NCBI RefSeq assembly: GCF_014529705.1
Contig: NZ_JAANIH010000026.1
Coordinates: 49,245 to 113,244, forward strand
Origin: Bradyrhizobium campsiandrae
GTDB lineage: Bacteria > Pseudomonadota > Alphaproteobacteria > Rhizobiales > Xanthobacteraceae
DNA: 64,000 nt
Reading direction: 5' to 3'
The notes below the pieces were generated by a model that was not told where the DNA came from, made no database searches, and saw only the letters and a program-made list of their open reading frames with translations. The position numbers were made by a program, and so were the translations under genes. This document shows, piece after piece, positions 52,111-60,912 of this stretch. Positions within the stretch are counted from its first letter, which is position 1; the number at the start of each line of letters is the position of its first letter.

Positions 52111-53058
52111 TCACTTGAACAGCGGCGTGCCCGGCACGAAGGCGTCGAACGCCGCCCAGAACTGGGATCGGTAGCGGTCCTGCTCCTGGAGGATCTCGTG
52201 CTTGGAGCCGGCGATCACCAGATGAGAGCCGGCGCGCAGATGATAGGCGAACTCCTCGATGGCCGCGGTCGAGACGACCGTGTCGTTGGAGGCCGCCAGC
52301 ATCAGGATCGGCTGGCGGATCTCGGACGGGTAGTTCACGCCCTTGAAGGTGTGCATGGCGCGGAAGGCGGTATCGGCCCAGGCGACCGTCGGCGAGGCGA
52401 GACCCAGCGTCGGGTCCTCCTCCAGGATCGCGGCGTTGCGCGCATAGCGCACGGGATCACTGGTGAGGGGATTGTTGATGAAGGGCGACAGCCCGGTGAT
52501 CTGATCGCCGCCGCCGGGAACGTAAGCACTGCCGCGCCCCAGCATGCGCATCGTCTTCAACAAGGCCCGCACCGGAAACGACGTGGCCCGGCCGGGCAAG
52601 TCGATCATCGGCGCGGTCAGCACCATGCGATCGAACCAGCGCTTCTGCGCATGCGCCAGCCGCAGCAGCACCGCGCCGCCCATGGAATGCGCCAGCGCGA
52701 AGAACGGCGGCGGACAGTCCGGCAGCACCACCTGCTGCACGAAGGTCTCGACGTCGATCTCGTAGTCGGCGAAGTTGCGCACATAGCCCTTGCGCGGATC
52801 GCGCAGGCGGCGCGAGGAATGCCCCTGCCCGCGCCAGTCGATCATCGCCACGGCAAAGCCGCGGTCACGCAAATCGCGCACGGTCTCGAAGTATTTCTCG
52901 ATCTGCTCGCTGCGCCCGGTGAAGACGCAGACCGTGCCCTTGCGGTTCGCCGGCGGCGCCCAGCGCGCGAATCGCAGCTCGACGCCGTCGGGCGTCTTGA
53001 TGGTGCCACTGACGACATTTTCGGGCACGGGGTTGGACGGAATCGAGACCAGCGTCAT
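52111..53058 (-). CDS. Alpha/beta hydrolase, lysophospholipase-like
   Basis: A 315-residue soluble hydrolase of the PldB/monoglyceride-lipase type. The nucleophile is in AHSMGG, the acid in AASNDTVV and the His in AGSKHEIL. The block MIDWRGQGHSSRRL is typical of the family. I chose the inner ATG (MTLVSIPSNP), since the preceding 11 residues are not family-like. It is read leftward, away from the heat-shock operon, whose control region lies upstream. Confidence 0.88.
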   Translation of the reverse strand: MTLVSIPSNPVPENVVSGTIKTPDGVELRFARWAPPANRKGTVCVFTGRSEQIEKYFETVRDLRDRGFAVAMIDWRGQGHSSRRLRDPRKGYVRNFADYEIDVETFVQQVVLPDCPPPFFALAHSMGGAVLLRLAHAQKRWFDRMVLTAPMIDLPGRATSFPVRALLKTMRMLGRGSAYVPGGGDQITGLSPFINNPLTSDPVRYARNAAILEEDPTLGLASPTVAWADTAFRAMHTFKGVNYPSEIRQPILMLAASNDTVVSTAAIEEFAYHLRAGSHLVIAGSKHEILQEQDRYRSQFWAAFDAFVPGTPLFK

Positions 53059-53127
53059 GAGAGTGCGTAGGCGCCAAGTGCTGCAAATCAAGGGGCGGGA
53101 GCGCCGAAAAGGCGCCGCTACCGCCCT

Positions 53128-53155
53128 CTTGAACGCCGTCTGGACCCACCCATAT
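53128..53155 (+). promoter_or_regulatory. RpoH (sigma-32)-type heat-shock promoter
   Basis: CTTGAA (53128-53133) and CCCATAT (53149-53155), 15 bases apart, match the heat-shock consensus CTTGAAA...CCCCAT. The predicted start near 53162 coincides with the first base of a hairpin leader leading to the hsp20 gene. Confidence 0.75.
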
Positions 53156-53161
53156 CATCTC

Positions 53162-53274
53162 AGTGCAGGCCGCTACCAGTGTTTCGGACCCGGAACATCA
53201 GGCTGCACACAGAGATGAGCCCGGCCCGATTGGCGGGCGGGTTTACCAACAGTCGCTCAATGGAGGACTTGACC
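53162..53274 (+). ncRNA. ROSE-type RNA thermometer in the hsp20 leader
   Basis: Three successive hairpins: GTGCAG (53163-53168) with CTGCAC (53203-53208); 53218-53243 with inner stem GCCCG/CGGGC; and 53251-53269. In the last, AGUC-G-CUC pairs with GAG-GACU over loop AAUG, with one bulged G inside UCGCU. This is the UYGCU element of ROSE thermometers, which masks the ribosome site (GGAGG at 53262-53266) at low temperature and melts on heating. Bradyrhizobium small heat-shock genes are the classic ROSE case. Confidence 0.8.
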
Positions 53275-53739
53275 ATGCGCACCTACGATCTCACCCCGTT
53301 CTATCGTTCCACCGTCGGCTTTGACCGCCTCTTCAACCTGCTCGACCAGGCCGGTTCGGACGGCAGCAGCCCCGGTTATCCCCCCTACAATATCGAGCGC
53401 ACCGGCGAGAATGCCTACCGCATCACCGTTGCGGTCTCCGGCTTTGCCAAGGATGAGCTCTCCATCGTCGCGAAGGAAAACACGCTGACGATCAAGGGCG
53501 AGAAAGTCGCCAATGAGAACAGCAAATCCGAGGTGCTCTACCGGGGCATCGCGGCCCGCGCCTTCGAACGCGCCTTCCAGCTCGCCGACTTCGTGCAGGT
53601 GAAGGACGCCTCGCTCGAGAACGGCCTGCTCCATGTCGACCTCGTACGCGAGATTCCCGAAGCCAAGAAGCCGCGCCAGATCGCGATCAACACCGGCGCC
53701 GCCAAGGCGCAGGTGATCGAGAGCTCGGTCGCCGCGTAA
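53275..53739 (+). CDS. Small heat-shock protein (Hsp20)
   Basis: A 154-residue alpha-crystallin-type chaperone that holds unfolding proteins. N-terminal arm MRTYDLTPFYRSTVGFDRLF, then the alpha-crystallin domain (YNIERTGENAYRITVAVSGFAKDEL to LENGLLHVDLVRE) and a short tail with an I-x-I-like AINTG motif. The GGAGG ribosome site is inside the last ROSE hairpin. A sigma-32-type promoter is 120 bp upstream and a strong terminator 29 bp after the stop, so it is a single-gene unit. Confidence 0.95.
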   Translation: MRTYDLTPFYRSTVGFDRLFNLLDQAGSDGSSPGYPPYNIERTGENAYRITVAVSGFAKDELSIVAKENTLTIKGEKVANENSKSEVLYRGIAARAFERAFQLADFVQVKDASLENGLLHVDLVREIPEAKKPRQIAINTGAAKAQVIESSVAA

Positions 53740-53767
53740 AGCCAATCGACAGCCAGCAAGTTGCGAA

Positions 53768-53796
53768 AACGCCCCGGTGCCCCGGGGCGTTTTTTT
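53768..53796 (+). terminator. Rho-independent terminator of hsp20
   Basis: AACGCCCCGG-TGCC-CCGGGGCGTT, a perfect 10-bp stem, followed by TTTTTTT. The stem is also symmetrical enough to work leftward weakly, but the T tract is on the plus strand. Confidence 0.93.
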
Positions 53797-53897
53797 CGCG
53801 TTTTGCACCGCATCACAGAGCGGTGAAGCGCGTAACGCTGCGGCCGCACGCTCCGTCTTTTGGACATCGCGACCCAAAAACAAGACGGAGAACGAAC

Positions 53898-54668
53898 ATG
53901 ACTTTCTGGCGCAGCCTTTTCGTCGCCGCGAGCCTGCTGGCGGCTCCCCTCAGCCTTGCCCATGCGCAGACAGCGCAGACGGTGAAGGCCAAGAACGTCG
54001 TGCTGGTGCACGGCGCCTGGGCCGACGGCTCGAGCTGGTCGGAGGTGATCCCGATCCTCCAGGCCGCCGGCCTCAACGTCACCGCGGTGCAGAATCCGCT
54101 GGGCTCGCTCGCCGAATCGGTCGAGGCGACCAAGCGTGTGCTGGCCGAGCAGGATGGCCCGACGGTGCTGGTCGCGCATTCCTGGGGCGGCACCGTGATC
54201 AGCCAGGTCGGCACCGATCCGAAGGTGACGGGCCTCGTCTACGTCGCCGCGCGCGCGCCCGACGCCAACGAGGACTTTGTCGCGCTGTCAAAGCAGTTTC
54301 CGACCGGCCCGGCACGCGCCGGCATCGTCGAGCGCGACGGCTACACCAAGCTCTCGGAAGACGCCTTCCTGAAATATTTCGCCAACGGCGTCGCGCCTGA
54401 GCGCGCCAGGGAACTCTACGCCGTGCAATGGCCGACCGCCGCCTCGATCTTCGCCGGCCGCACCACGGAAGCCGCCTGGCATACGAAGCCGAGCTGGTAC
54501 GCGGTGTCGAAGAATGACGGCACCATCAATCCCGATTTCGAACGCTTCCTCGCCAAGCGCATGAACGCCACCACGATCGAACTCGATGCCGGCCACCTCT
54601 CGCTGGTGTCGCATCCGAAGGAGGTGGCGAATCTGATCCTGGAGGCGGCGGGATATCCGCGGAGCTGA
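53898..54668 (+). CDS. Secreted alpha/beta hydrolase
   Basis: A 256-residue exported hydrolase with signal peptide (MTFWRSLFVAASLLAAPLSLAHAQ). The nucleophile is in VAHSWGG and the His in DAGHLSLVSHP. It resembles esterase/salicylate-esterase-like EstC proteins (VLVHGAWADGSSW). GGAG lies 8 bases before ATG. The downstream hairpin-T-tract terminator makes it a single-gene unit. Substrate unknown. Confidence 0.88.
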   Translation: MTFWRSLFVAASLLAAPLSLAHAQTAQTVKAKNVVLVHGAWADGSSWSEVIPILQAAGLNVTAVQNPLGSLAESVEATKRVLAEQDGPTVLVAHSWGGTVISQVGTDPKVTGLVYVAARAPDANEDFVALSKQFPTGPARAGIVERDGYTKLSEDAFLKYFANGVAPERARELYAVQWPTAASIFAGRTTEAAWHTKPSWYAVSKNDGTINPDFERFLAKRMNATTIELDAGHLSLVSHPKEVANLILEAAGYPRS

Positions 54669-54686
54669 GGTGATTGCGTACAATGC

Positions 54687-54718
54687 AAAGGCGCCTGAAT
54701 CTCAGGCGCCTTTTGTTT
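54687..54718 (+). terminator. Rho-independent terminator of the secreted hydrolase
   Basis: AAAGGCGCCTGA-ATC-TCAGGCGCCTTT (54687-54713) followed by a T-rich tract TTTTGTTTTG. A strong hairpin in the right place, 19 bp after the stop. Confidence 0.88.
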
Positions 54719-54737
54719 TGCCCAACTCCCTCCACGA

Positions 54738-54783
54738 TGTCGTCCCGGCCTAGTGCGCAATTGCGCATTAGGCCGGGACGACA
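54738..54783. repeat. Palindromic repeat TGTCGTCCCGGCC family
   Basis: A 46-base palindrome with 23-base arms (one mismatch), bordered by TGTCGTCCCGG and CCGGGACGACA. The same border motif recurs at 62432-62575. No T tract, so a repeat rather than a terminator. Confidence 0.75.
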
Positions 54784-54809
54784 CCGTTGGTATGATGCGC
54801 AGGGGTGCC

Positions 54810-55541
54810 CTAATCCAGCCCCTGCACGGCCGGCATCTCCTGTGTCGGCAAGATGGTAAGGGCGGACTTGGCCTGACCGACGGTCGGGGGCGTGGCTGGC
54901 GCGACCTCGGCAGGTTTGGCTTGCACGGCGGCGGTCTGCTGCGCGGCCGGCTCGGCGGGCTTGGCAGCTGCCACCGGCGTCTCGGCGCGCTGCGGAGAAG
55001 CCTTCGGCAGCGGGACGTTCCGGCTGGCGACGTGCGGAATCGGTGCCGGCGGACGCGGCGGGCCGCCACGGACCATGGTCGGCGGCGGCAACGCACTTTG
55101 CGGCCGATAAGGTGCAACCGACGGCTCCTCATAGGGCGGCGCCATGCCATAGGCATCGGCAGCCGGCATGAAGCGCAAGATTCGTCCATCGCGGGCGTCG
55201 ATCACGAGCCGGCCGTCGTCGCCGTGGCGATCGATCACCGCGATGGTGTAGACGGCGCCGCGCAGGCGCGGGATGCCGAGCGGCGAGAAACCGTTGTCGC
55301 GCAAGACCGCGTAGACCTCGGTTGCCGGCAGCAGCGCCGGCCCCTCGCCACGTTCCTCGTAGCCATAGCCGTAGCCGTAACGCGGCGGTGGCGCGGCTTC
55401 GGGTGAGCGATAGGGTCCGTCGAAATCCGAGACCGCGATCAAGGCCCCGCGCGCGGGTCCGTTCGTCGGCACCTGGGCTTCTGCGGCGTTTGCCACCAGC
55501 GCCAGCGCTGCGGCGGCCACACATCCTGTGAAAAACTTCAT
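54810..55541 (-). CDS. Exported protein of unknown function, Pro/Ala-rich
   Basis: A 243-residue protein beginning MKFFTGCVAAAALALVANAAEAQ, a signal peptide. The mature N-terminal part has a core with GYGYGYEERGEG and a strand-rich domain around VYAVLRDNGFSPLGIPRLRG...VIDARDGRILRF, similar in style to PepSY-like domains. The last half is Pro/Ala-rich low complexity, likely a flexible linker. A longer start is possible but not favoured. No firm family. Confidence 0.68.
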   Translation of the reverse strand: MKFFTGCVAAAALALVANAAEAQVPTNGPARGALIAVSDFDGPYRSPEAAPPPRYGYGYGYEERGEGPALLPATEVYAVLRDNGFSPLGIPRLRGAVYTIAVIDRHGDDGRLVIDARDGRILRFMPAADAYGMAPPYEEPSVAPYRPQSALPPPTMVRGGPPRPPAPIPHVASRNVPLPKASPQRAETPVAAAKPAEPAAQQTAAVQAKPAEVAPATPPTVGQAKSALTILPTQEMPAVQGLD

Positions 55542-55820
55542 GGTCGACACGCTCCTGTCAGGCCCCTGACGACGCGCGCTGTTTCGCTTCCTGCGGCGTG
55601 GCGCGCCCTTCGAAGGGCTGATCCGAAGCTTCATTCGGGATTTCGGCGCGGCTTGGGCCGGATCAGGGCGCGTTTGCTTCAAAACCGGGGCCGCGCAACT
55701 TTCGGAAAGCGATTGATTGACTTATCGGGAATCGGGACTTCCGCGCGCTTGTGTGCTAGACAAAAATTTGGCAAGGTGATGGTTAGGACAGGAAAGCTGT
55801 CTCAATTTTGCTTGCGGTTC

Positions 55821-55836
55821 CGGCATAGGGATTGCA
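55821..55836 (+). promoter_or_regulatory. Sigma-54-like promoter upstream of gltB
   Basis: CGGCATAGGGATTGCA places GG and GC exactly 10 bases apart with GGCA and TTGCA intact, versus the consensus TGGCACG-N4-TTGCA. It lies 197 bp before gltB. It suits a nitrogen-controlled operon, but two core bases differ. Confidence 0.45.
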
Positions 55837-56032
55837 ACGAAAGTCGGTGCTTCCGAGCACCATAAGGCTAGCAGGAAAAGCCGTTCTCGGGGACGAAGAA
55901 CGCCTTGGCCTGAATTTAAGAAAATGCGGCTCGCAGCGGACGAGCGGTGACCCAGAGGCGGGTGCCGCGGAACGCCGAAGGTGCGCCGAAGATGGCGGTG
56001 AGACAGCTTGCCGCACGGAGAGGATTGGAACA
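55837..56032 (+). other. Leader region of gltB
   Basis: About 196 bp with no gene. A hairpin GGTGCT-TCCG-AGCACC lies at 55846-55861, just after the putative sigma-54 site. A GGAG/AGGA ribosome site precedes the start at 56033. Confidence 0.5.
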
Positions 56033-59000
56033 ATGAACGGGTCGCAATTCGAGCGCGGAAACATCGTGGCAGAACAGCTGTCGGCGACGGTCGCCTCGAA
56101 AACGACCGATCCGATTCAGGAACACAATTCGCGCCCCAAAGCCGAAGGCCTGTACGATCCCAGCCTGGAGAAGGACTCCTGCGGCGTCGGCTTCATCGCC
56201 AACATCAAGGGCAAGAAGTCGCACGAGATCGTCTCGGACGCGCTCAGCATCCTCTGCAACCTCGAGCATCGCGGCGCCGTCGGCGCCGACCCGCGCGCCG
56301 GTGACGGCGCCGGCATCCTGGTGCAGATCCCGCACGCCTTCTTCAGCCGCAAGGCCAAGGAGAACAAGTTCGAGCTGCCGGCGCCGGGCGAATACGCCAT
56401 CGGCGCGCTGTTCATGCCGCGCGACACCGCCTGGCGCAACGTCATCAAGAGCATCATCGCCGACCAGATCAAGGCCGAAGGCCTGACCCTGCTCGGCTGG
56501 CGCGACGTGCCGACCGACAATTCCTCGCTCGGCGTCACCGTGAAGCCGACCGAGCCGGCCTGCATGCAGGTGTTCATCGGCCGCAACGGCACCGCCAAGA
56601 CCGAGGACGAGTTCGAGCGCCGGCTCTACATCCTGCGCAAGTCGATCTCGCAGGCGATCTACCAGCGCCGCGACCGCGGCCTTGCGGGCTATTACCCCTG
56701 CTCGATGTCCTGCCGCACGGTGATCTACAAGGGCATGTTCCTCGCCGACCAGCTCGGCAAGTACTATCCTGATCTGCACGAGAAGGATTTCGAGAGCGCG
56801 CTCGCGCTGGTGCACCAGCGCTTCTCGACCAACACCTTCCCGGCCTGGTCGCTGGCGCATCCCTATCGCATGATCGCCCATAACGGCGAGATCAACACGC
56901 TGCGCGGCAACACCAACTGGATGGCGGCGCGCCAGGCCTCGGTGAGCTCCGAGCTCTACGGCAAGGACATCAGCCGGCTTTGGCCGATCTCCTACGAGGG
57001 TCAGTCGGACACCGCCTGCTTCGACAACGCGCTCGAATTCCTGGTCCAGGGCGGTTACTCGCTGCCGCACGCCGTCATGATGATGATTCCGGAGGCGTGG
57101 GCCGGCAATCCGCTGATGGATGAGAAGCGCCGCGCCTTCTACGAATATCACGCCGCGCTGATGGAGCCGTGGGACGGCCCCGCCGCGATCGCCTTCACCG
57201 ATGGCCGGCAGATCGGCGCCACGCTCGACCGCAACGGCCTGCGGCCGGCGCGCTATCTCGTGACCAAGGACGACCGCATCGTGATGGCGTCCGAAATGGG
57301 CGTGCTGACGATCCCCGAGGACCAGATCATCACCAAGTGGCGGCTGCAGCCCGGCAAGATGCTGCTGGTCGACCTCGAGCAGGGCCGCCTGATCCCCGAC
57401 GACGAGATCAAGGCCGAGCTCGCCAGCAGCCATCCCTACAAGGAGTGGCTGGAGCGGACCCAGATCGTGTTGGAGGACCTGCCGAAGGTGCCGACCACGG
57501 GCGTGCGCTCGAACTTGTCGCTTTTGGATCGCCAGCAGGCGTTCGGCTACAGCCAGGAAGACATCGCGATCCTGATGACGCCGATGGCGGCCACCGGCGA
57601 AGAAGCCGCGGGCTCGATGGGCAACGACACGCCGATCTCGGCGCTGTCGGACAAGGCCAAGCCGCTGTTCACCTACTTCAAGCAGAACTTCGCGCAGGTC
57701 ACCAACCCGCCGATCGATCCGATCCGCGAGGAGCTGGTGATGAGCCTCGTCTCCATCATCGGACCACGGCCGAACCTGTTCGATCTGCAGGGCCTTGCCA
57801 CCACCAAGCGCCTGGAAGCGCGCCAGCCGATCCTGACCGACGCGGATCTGGAAAAGATCCGCTCGATCTCGGATGTCGCGGAATCGCACTTCAAGTCGCG
57901 CACGCTGGACACCACCTTCCACGCCGGTCTCGGCGCGGCCGGCATGGACCAGGTGCTGGACGAGCTCTGCGCGCGCGCCGAAAGCGCCGTGCGCGAGGGC
58001 GTCAACATCATCATCCTGTCCGATCGCATGGTCGGCACCGACCGCGTGCCGATCCCCTCGCTGCTGGCCTGCGCCTCCGTGCATCATCATTTGATCCGCA
58101 CCGGCCTGCGCACCTCGGTCGGCCTGGTCGTCGAATCCGGCGAACCGCGCGAAGTGCATCACTTCGCCTGCCTCGCCGGCTACGGCGCCGAAGCGATCAA
58201 TCCCTATCTCGCGTTCGAAACCATCATCGCGATGAAGGACCGCCTGCCCGGCTCGCTCGACGATTACGAGATCGTCAAGCGCTACATCAAGTCGATCGGC
58301 AAGGGCCTTTTGAAGGTGATGTCCAAGATGGGCATCTCGACTTACCAGTCCTATTGCGGCGCTCAGATCTTCGACGCGGTCGGCCTCAAGGCGGATTTCG
58401 TCGCCAAGTTCTTCGCCGGCACGCATACCCGCGTCGAGGGCGTCGGCCTGGCCGAGATCGCCGAGGAAGCCGTGCGCCGTCATGCCGACGCGTTCGGCGA
58501 GGCGCTGGTCTACAAGACCGCGCTCGATGTCGGCGGCGAATACGCCTATCGCAGCCGCGGCGAGGACCATGCCTGGACCGCCGAATCGGTCGGCCTGCTT
58601 CAGCATGCCGCGCGCGGCAATTCGCTGGAGCGCTACCGTGCCTTCGCCAAGATCCTCAACGAGCAATCGGAGCGGCTGCTGACGCTGCGCGGCCTGTTCC
58701 GGATCAAGAACGCGGAGGAAGAGAAGCGTAAGCCGATCCCGATCGAGCAGGTCGAGCCGGCCAAGGACATCGTCAAGCGTTTCGCCACGGGTGCGATGAG
58801 CTTCGGCTCGATCTCGCGCGAGGCGCACACCACGCTCGCGATCGCCATGAACCGGATCGGCGGCAAGTCGAACACCGGCGAAGGCGGCGAGGAAGCCGAC
58901 CGCTTCAAGCCGATGCCGAACGGCGATTCGATGCGCTCGGCGATCAAGCAGGTTGCCTCGGGCCGCTTCGGCGTCACCACGGAGTATCTCGTCAACTCCG

Positions 59001-60766
59001 ACATGATGCAGATCAAGATGGCGCAAGGTGCCAAGCCCGGCGAAGGCGGCCAGCTGCCCGGCCACAAGGTCGACGCTGTTATTGCCAAGGTGCGTCACTC
59101 GACCCCGGGCGTCGGCCTGATCTCGCCGCCGCCGCACCACGACATCTACTCGATCGAGGATCTGGCGCAGCTGATCTACGACCTCAAGAACGTCAACCCG
59201 ACGGGTGACGTCTCGGTCAAGCTCGTCTCCGAGATCGGCGTCGGCACGGTGGCCGCGGGCGTTGCCAAGGCGCGCGCCGACCACGTCACCATCGCCGGCT
59301 TCGAGGGCGGCACCGGTGCTTCGCCGCTGACCTCGATCAAGCATGCCGGCAGCCCCTGGGAGATCGGCCTTGCCGAGACCCATCAGACGCTGGTGCGCGA
59401 GCGGCTGCGCAGCCGCATCGTGGTCCAGGTCGACGGCGGCTTCCGCACCGGCCGTGACGTCGTGATCGGCGCGCTGTTAGGGGCCGACGAGTTCGGCTTC
59501 GCCACCGCGCCGCTGATCGCGGCCGGCTGCATCATGATGCGCAAGTGCCATCTCAACACCTGCCCGGTCGGCGTCGCGACGCAAGACCCCGTCCTGCGCA
59601 AGCGCTTCACCGGCCAGCCCGAGCATGTCATCAACTACTTCTTCTTCGTTGCCGAGGAGGTCCGCGAGATCATGGCCTCGCTCGGCTTCCGCACCTTCAA
59701 CGAGATGATCGGCCAGGTCCAACTGCTCGACCAGACCAAGCTGGTGGCGCACTGGAAGGCCAAGGGCCTCGACTTCTCCAAGCTGTTCGTCAAGCAGAAG
59801 GAAGAGAAGGGCCAGAAGATCTATCACTCCGAGCGCCAGAACCATCATCTGGAAGCCGTGCTCGACCGCTCGCTGATCGAGAAGGCGCAGCCCGCGCTCG
59901 ACCGCGGCGCGCCGGTGAAGATCGAGGCTGCCATCAACAGCACCAACCGCTCCGCCGGCGCGATGCTGTCAGGCGCGGTCGCCAAGATCTACGGCCATGC
60001 GGGCCTGCCGCACGACACCATCCATGTCAGCCTCAAGGGCACGGCCGGTCAGGCCTTCGGCGCCTGGCTCGCCCACGGCGTCACCTTCGAGCTCGAGGGT
60101 GAAGGCAACGACTATGTCGGCAAGGGCCTGTCGGGCGGCAAGATCATCGTCAAGCCGCCTGCCAACAGCAGCATCGTGCCGGAAGAGAGCATCATCGTCG
60201 GCAACACCGTGATGTACGGCGCCATCCAGGGCGAGTGCTACTTCCGCGGTGTCGCCGGCGAACGCTTCGCCGTGCGCAACTCGGGCGCGGTCGCCGTGGT
60301 CGAAGGCGCCGGCGATCATTGCTGCGAATACATGACCGGCGGCATCGTCGTCGTGCTCGGCAAGACCGGCCGCAATTTCGCGGCCGGCATGTCCGGCGGC
60401 ATCGCCTACGTGCTCGACGAGAGCGGCGATTTCGACAAGCTGTGCAACATGGCGATGGTCGAGCTCGAGCCGGTGCTGTCGGAAGAGCTGATCAACGCCG
60501 GCACCTATCATCACTCCGGTGACCTCGAGGCGCATGGACGGGTCGACGTGTTCAAAAACCTGCTCGCCTCCGACGTCGAGCGGCTGCACGTCCTGATCAC
60601 GCGCCATGCCAAAGCGACCGGCTCCAAGCGCGCCGCCGACATCCTTGCCAATTGGAAGGAATGGCTGCCCAAATTCCGCAAGGTGATGCCGGTCGAGTAC
60701 CGGCGCGCGCTGCGCGAAATGGCCGCCAACGCGGACGCCGAGCCGAAAATCGCGATCGGGGCGTAA
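56033..60766 (+). CDS. gltB: Glutamate synthase large subunit (GltB)
   Basis: A 1577-residue enzyme that makes two glutamates from glutamine and 2-oxoglutarate. Residues 1-49 are a propeptide; Cys50 (EKDSCGVGFIA) becomes the N-terminal nucleophile of the class II amidotransferase domain. The central domain, the FMN-binding barrel (GFEGGTGASPLTSIKHAG) and the 3Fe-4S site (CIMMRKCHLNTCPVG) follow, then the GXG-type structural domain. It starts at ATG 8 bases after AGGA. gltD is 146 bp downstream, same strand, with a palindromic repeat between. Confidence 0.97.
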   Translation: MNGSQFERGNIVAEQLSATVASKTTDPIQEHNSRPKAEGLYDPSLEKDSCGVGFIANIKGKKSHEIVSDALSILCNLEHRGAVGADPRAGDGAGILVQIPHAFFSRKAKENKFELPAPGEYAIGALFMPRDTAWRNVIKSIIADQIKAEGLTLLGWRDVPTDNSSLGVTVKPTEPACMQVFIGRNGTAKTEDEFERRLYILRKSISQAIYQRRDRGLAGYYPCSMSCRTVIYKGMFLADQLGKYYPDLHEKDFESALALVHQRFSTNTFPAWSLAHPYRMIAHNGEINTLRGNTNWMAARQASVSSELYGKDISRLWPISYEGQSDTACFDNALEFLVQGGYSLPHAVMMMIPEAWAGNPLMDEKRRAFYEYHAALMEPWDGPAAIAFTDGRQIGATLDRNGLRPARYLVTKDDRIVMASEMGVLTIPEDQIITKWRLQPGKMLLVDLEQGRLIPDDEIKAELASSHPYKEWLERTQIVLEDLPKVPTTGVRSNLSLLDRQQAFGYSQEDIAILMTPMAATGEEAAGSMGNDTPISALSDKAKPLFTYFKQNFAQVTNPPIDPIREELVMSLVSIIGPRPNLFDLQGLATTKRLEARQPILTDADLEKIRSISDVAESHFKSRTLDTTFHAGLGAAGMDQVLDELCARAESAVREGVNIIILSDRMVGTDRVPIPSLLACASVHHHLIRTGLRTSVGLVVESGEPREVHHFACLAGYGAEAINPYLAFETIIAMKDRLPGSLDDYEIVKRYIKSIGKGLLKVMSKMGISTYQSYCGAQIFDAVGLKADFVAKFFAGTHTRVEGVGLAEIAEEAVRRHADAFGEALVYKTALDVGGEYAYRSRGEDHAWTAESVGLLQHAARGNSLERYRAFAKILNEQSERLLTLRGLFRIKNAEEEKRKPIPIEQVEPAKDIVKRFATGAMSFGSISREAHTTLAIAMNRIGGKSNTGEGGEEADRFKPMPNGDSMRSAIKQVASGRFGVTTEYLVNSDMMQIKMAQGAKPGEGGQLPGHKVDAVIAKVRHSTPGVGLISPPPHHDIYSIEDLAQLIYDLKNVNPTGDVSVKLVSEIGVGTVAAGVAKARADHVTIAGFEGGTGASPLTSIKHAGSPWEIGLAETHQTLVRERLRSRIVVQVDGGFRTGRDVVIGALLGADEFGFATAPLIAAGCIMMRKCHLNTCPVGVATQDPVLRKRFTGQPEHVINYFFFVAEEVREIMASLGFRTFNEMIGQVQLLDQTKLVAHWKAKGLDFSKLFVKQKEEKGQKIYHSERQNHHLEAVLDRSLIEKAQPALDRGAPVKIEAAINSTNRSAGAMLSGAVAKIYGHAGLPHDTIHVSLKGTAGQAFGAWLAHGVTFELEGEGNDYVGKGLSGGKIIVKPPANSSIVPEESIIVGNTVMYGAIQGECYFRGVAGERFAVRNSGAVAVVEGAGDHCCEYMTGGIVVVLGKTGRNFAAGMSGGIAYVLDESGDFDKLCNMAMVELEPVLSEELINAGTYHHSGDLEAHGRVDVFKNLLASDVERLHVLITRHAKATGSKRAADILANWKEWLPKFRKVMPVEYRRALREMAANADAEPKIAIGA

Positions 60767-60780
60767 CGAGCATCACACCC

Positions 60781-60866
60781 CGTCATTGCGAGCGCAGCGA
60801 AGCAATCCAGACTTTCTTCCTTGATGCAGACTGGATTGCTTCGTCGCTTCGCTCCTCGCAATGACG
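60781..60866. repeat. Interspersed palindromic repeat, copy 3
   Basis: CGTCATTGCGAG...CTCGCAATGACG outer arms with an inner GAAGCAATCCAG / CTGGATTGCTTC stem, same family as 4009-4125 and 52007-52093. It lies inside the gltB-gltD gap, so any polycistronic mRNA contains it. Confidence 0.85.
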
Positions 60867-60912
60867 GTTGAGGAACAACAGACGAACTAGCCGGCAGGGA
60901 CTTCGAGCTTTA

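Noticed and set aside
55916..59383. Long minus-strand open frame (over 1100 codons) opposite gltB
   Set aside because: It is the antisense shadow of a highly conserved gene; Arg/Ala/Asp/Leu-rich composition and no recognisable domains. GC-rich codons create such frames.
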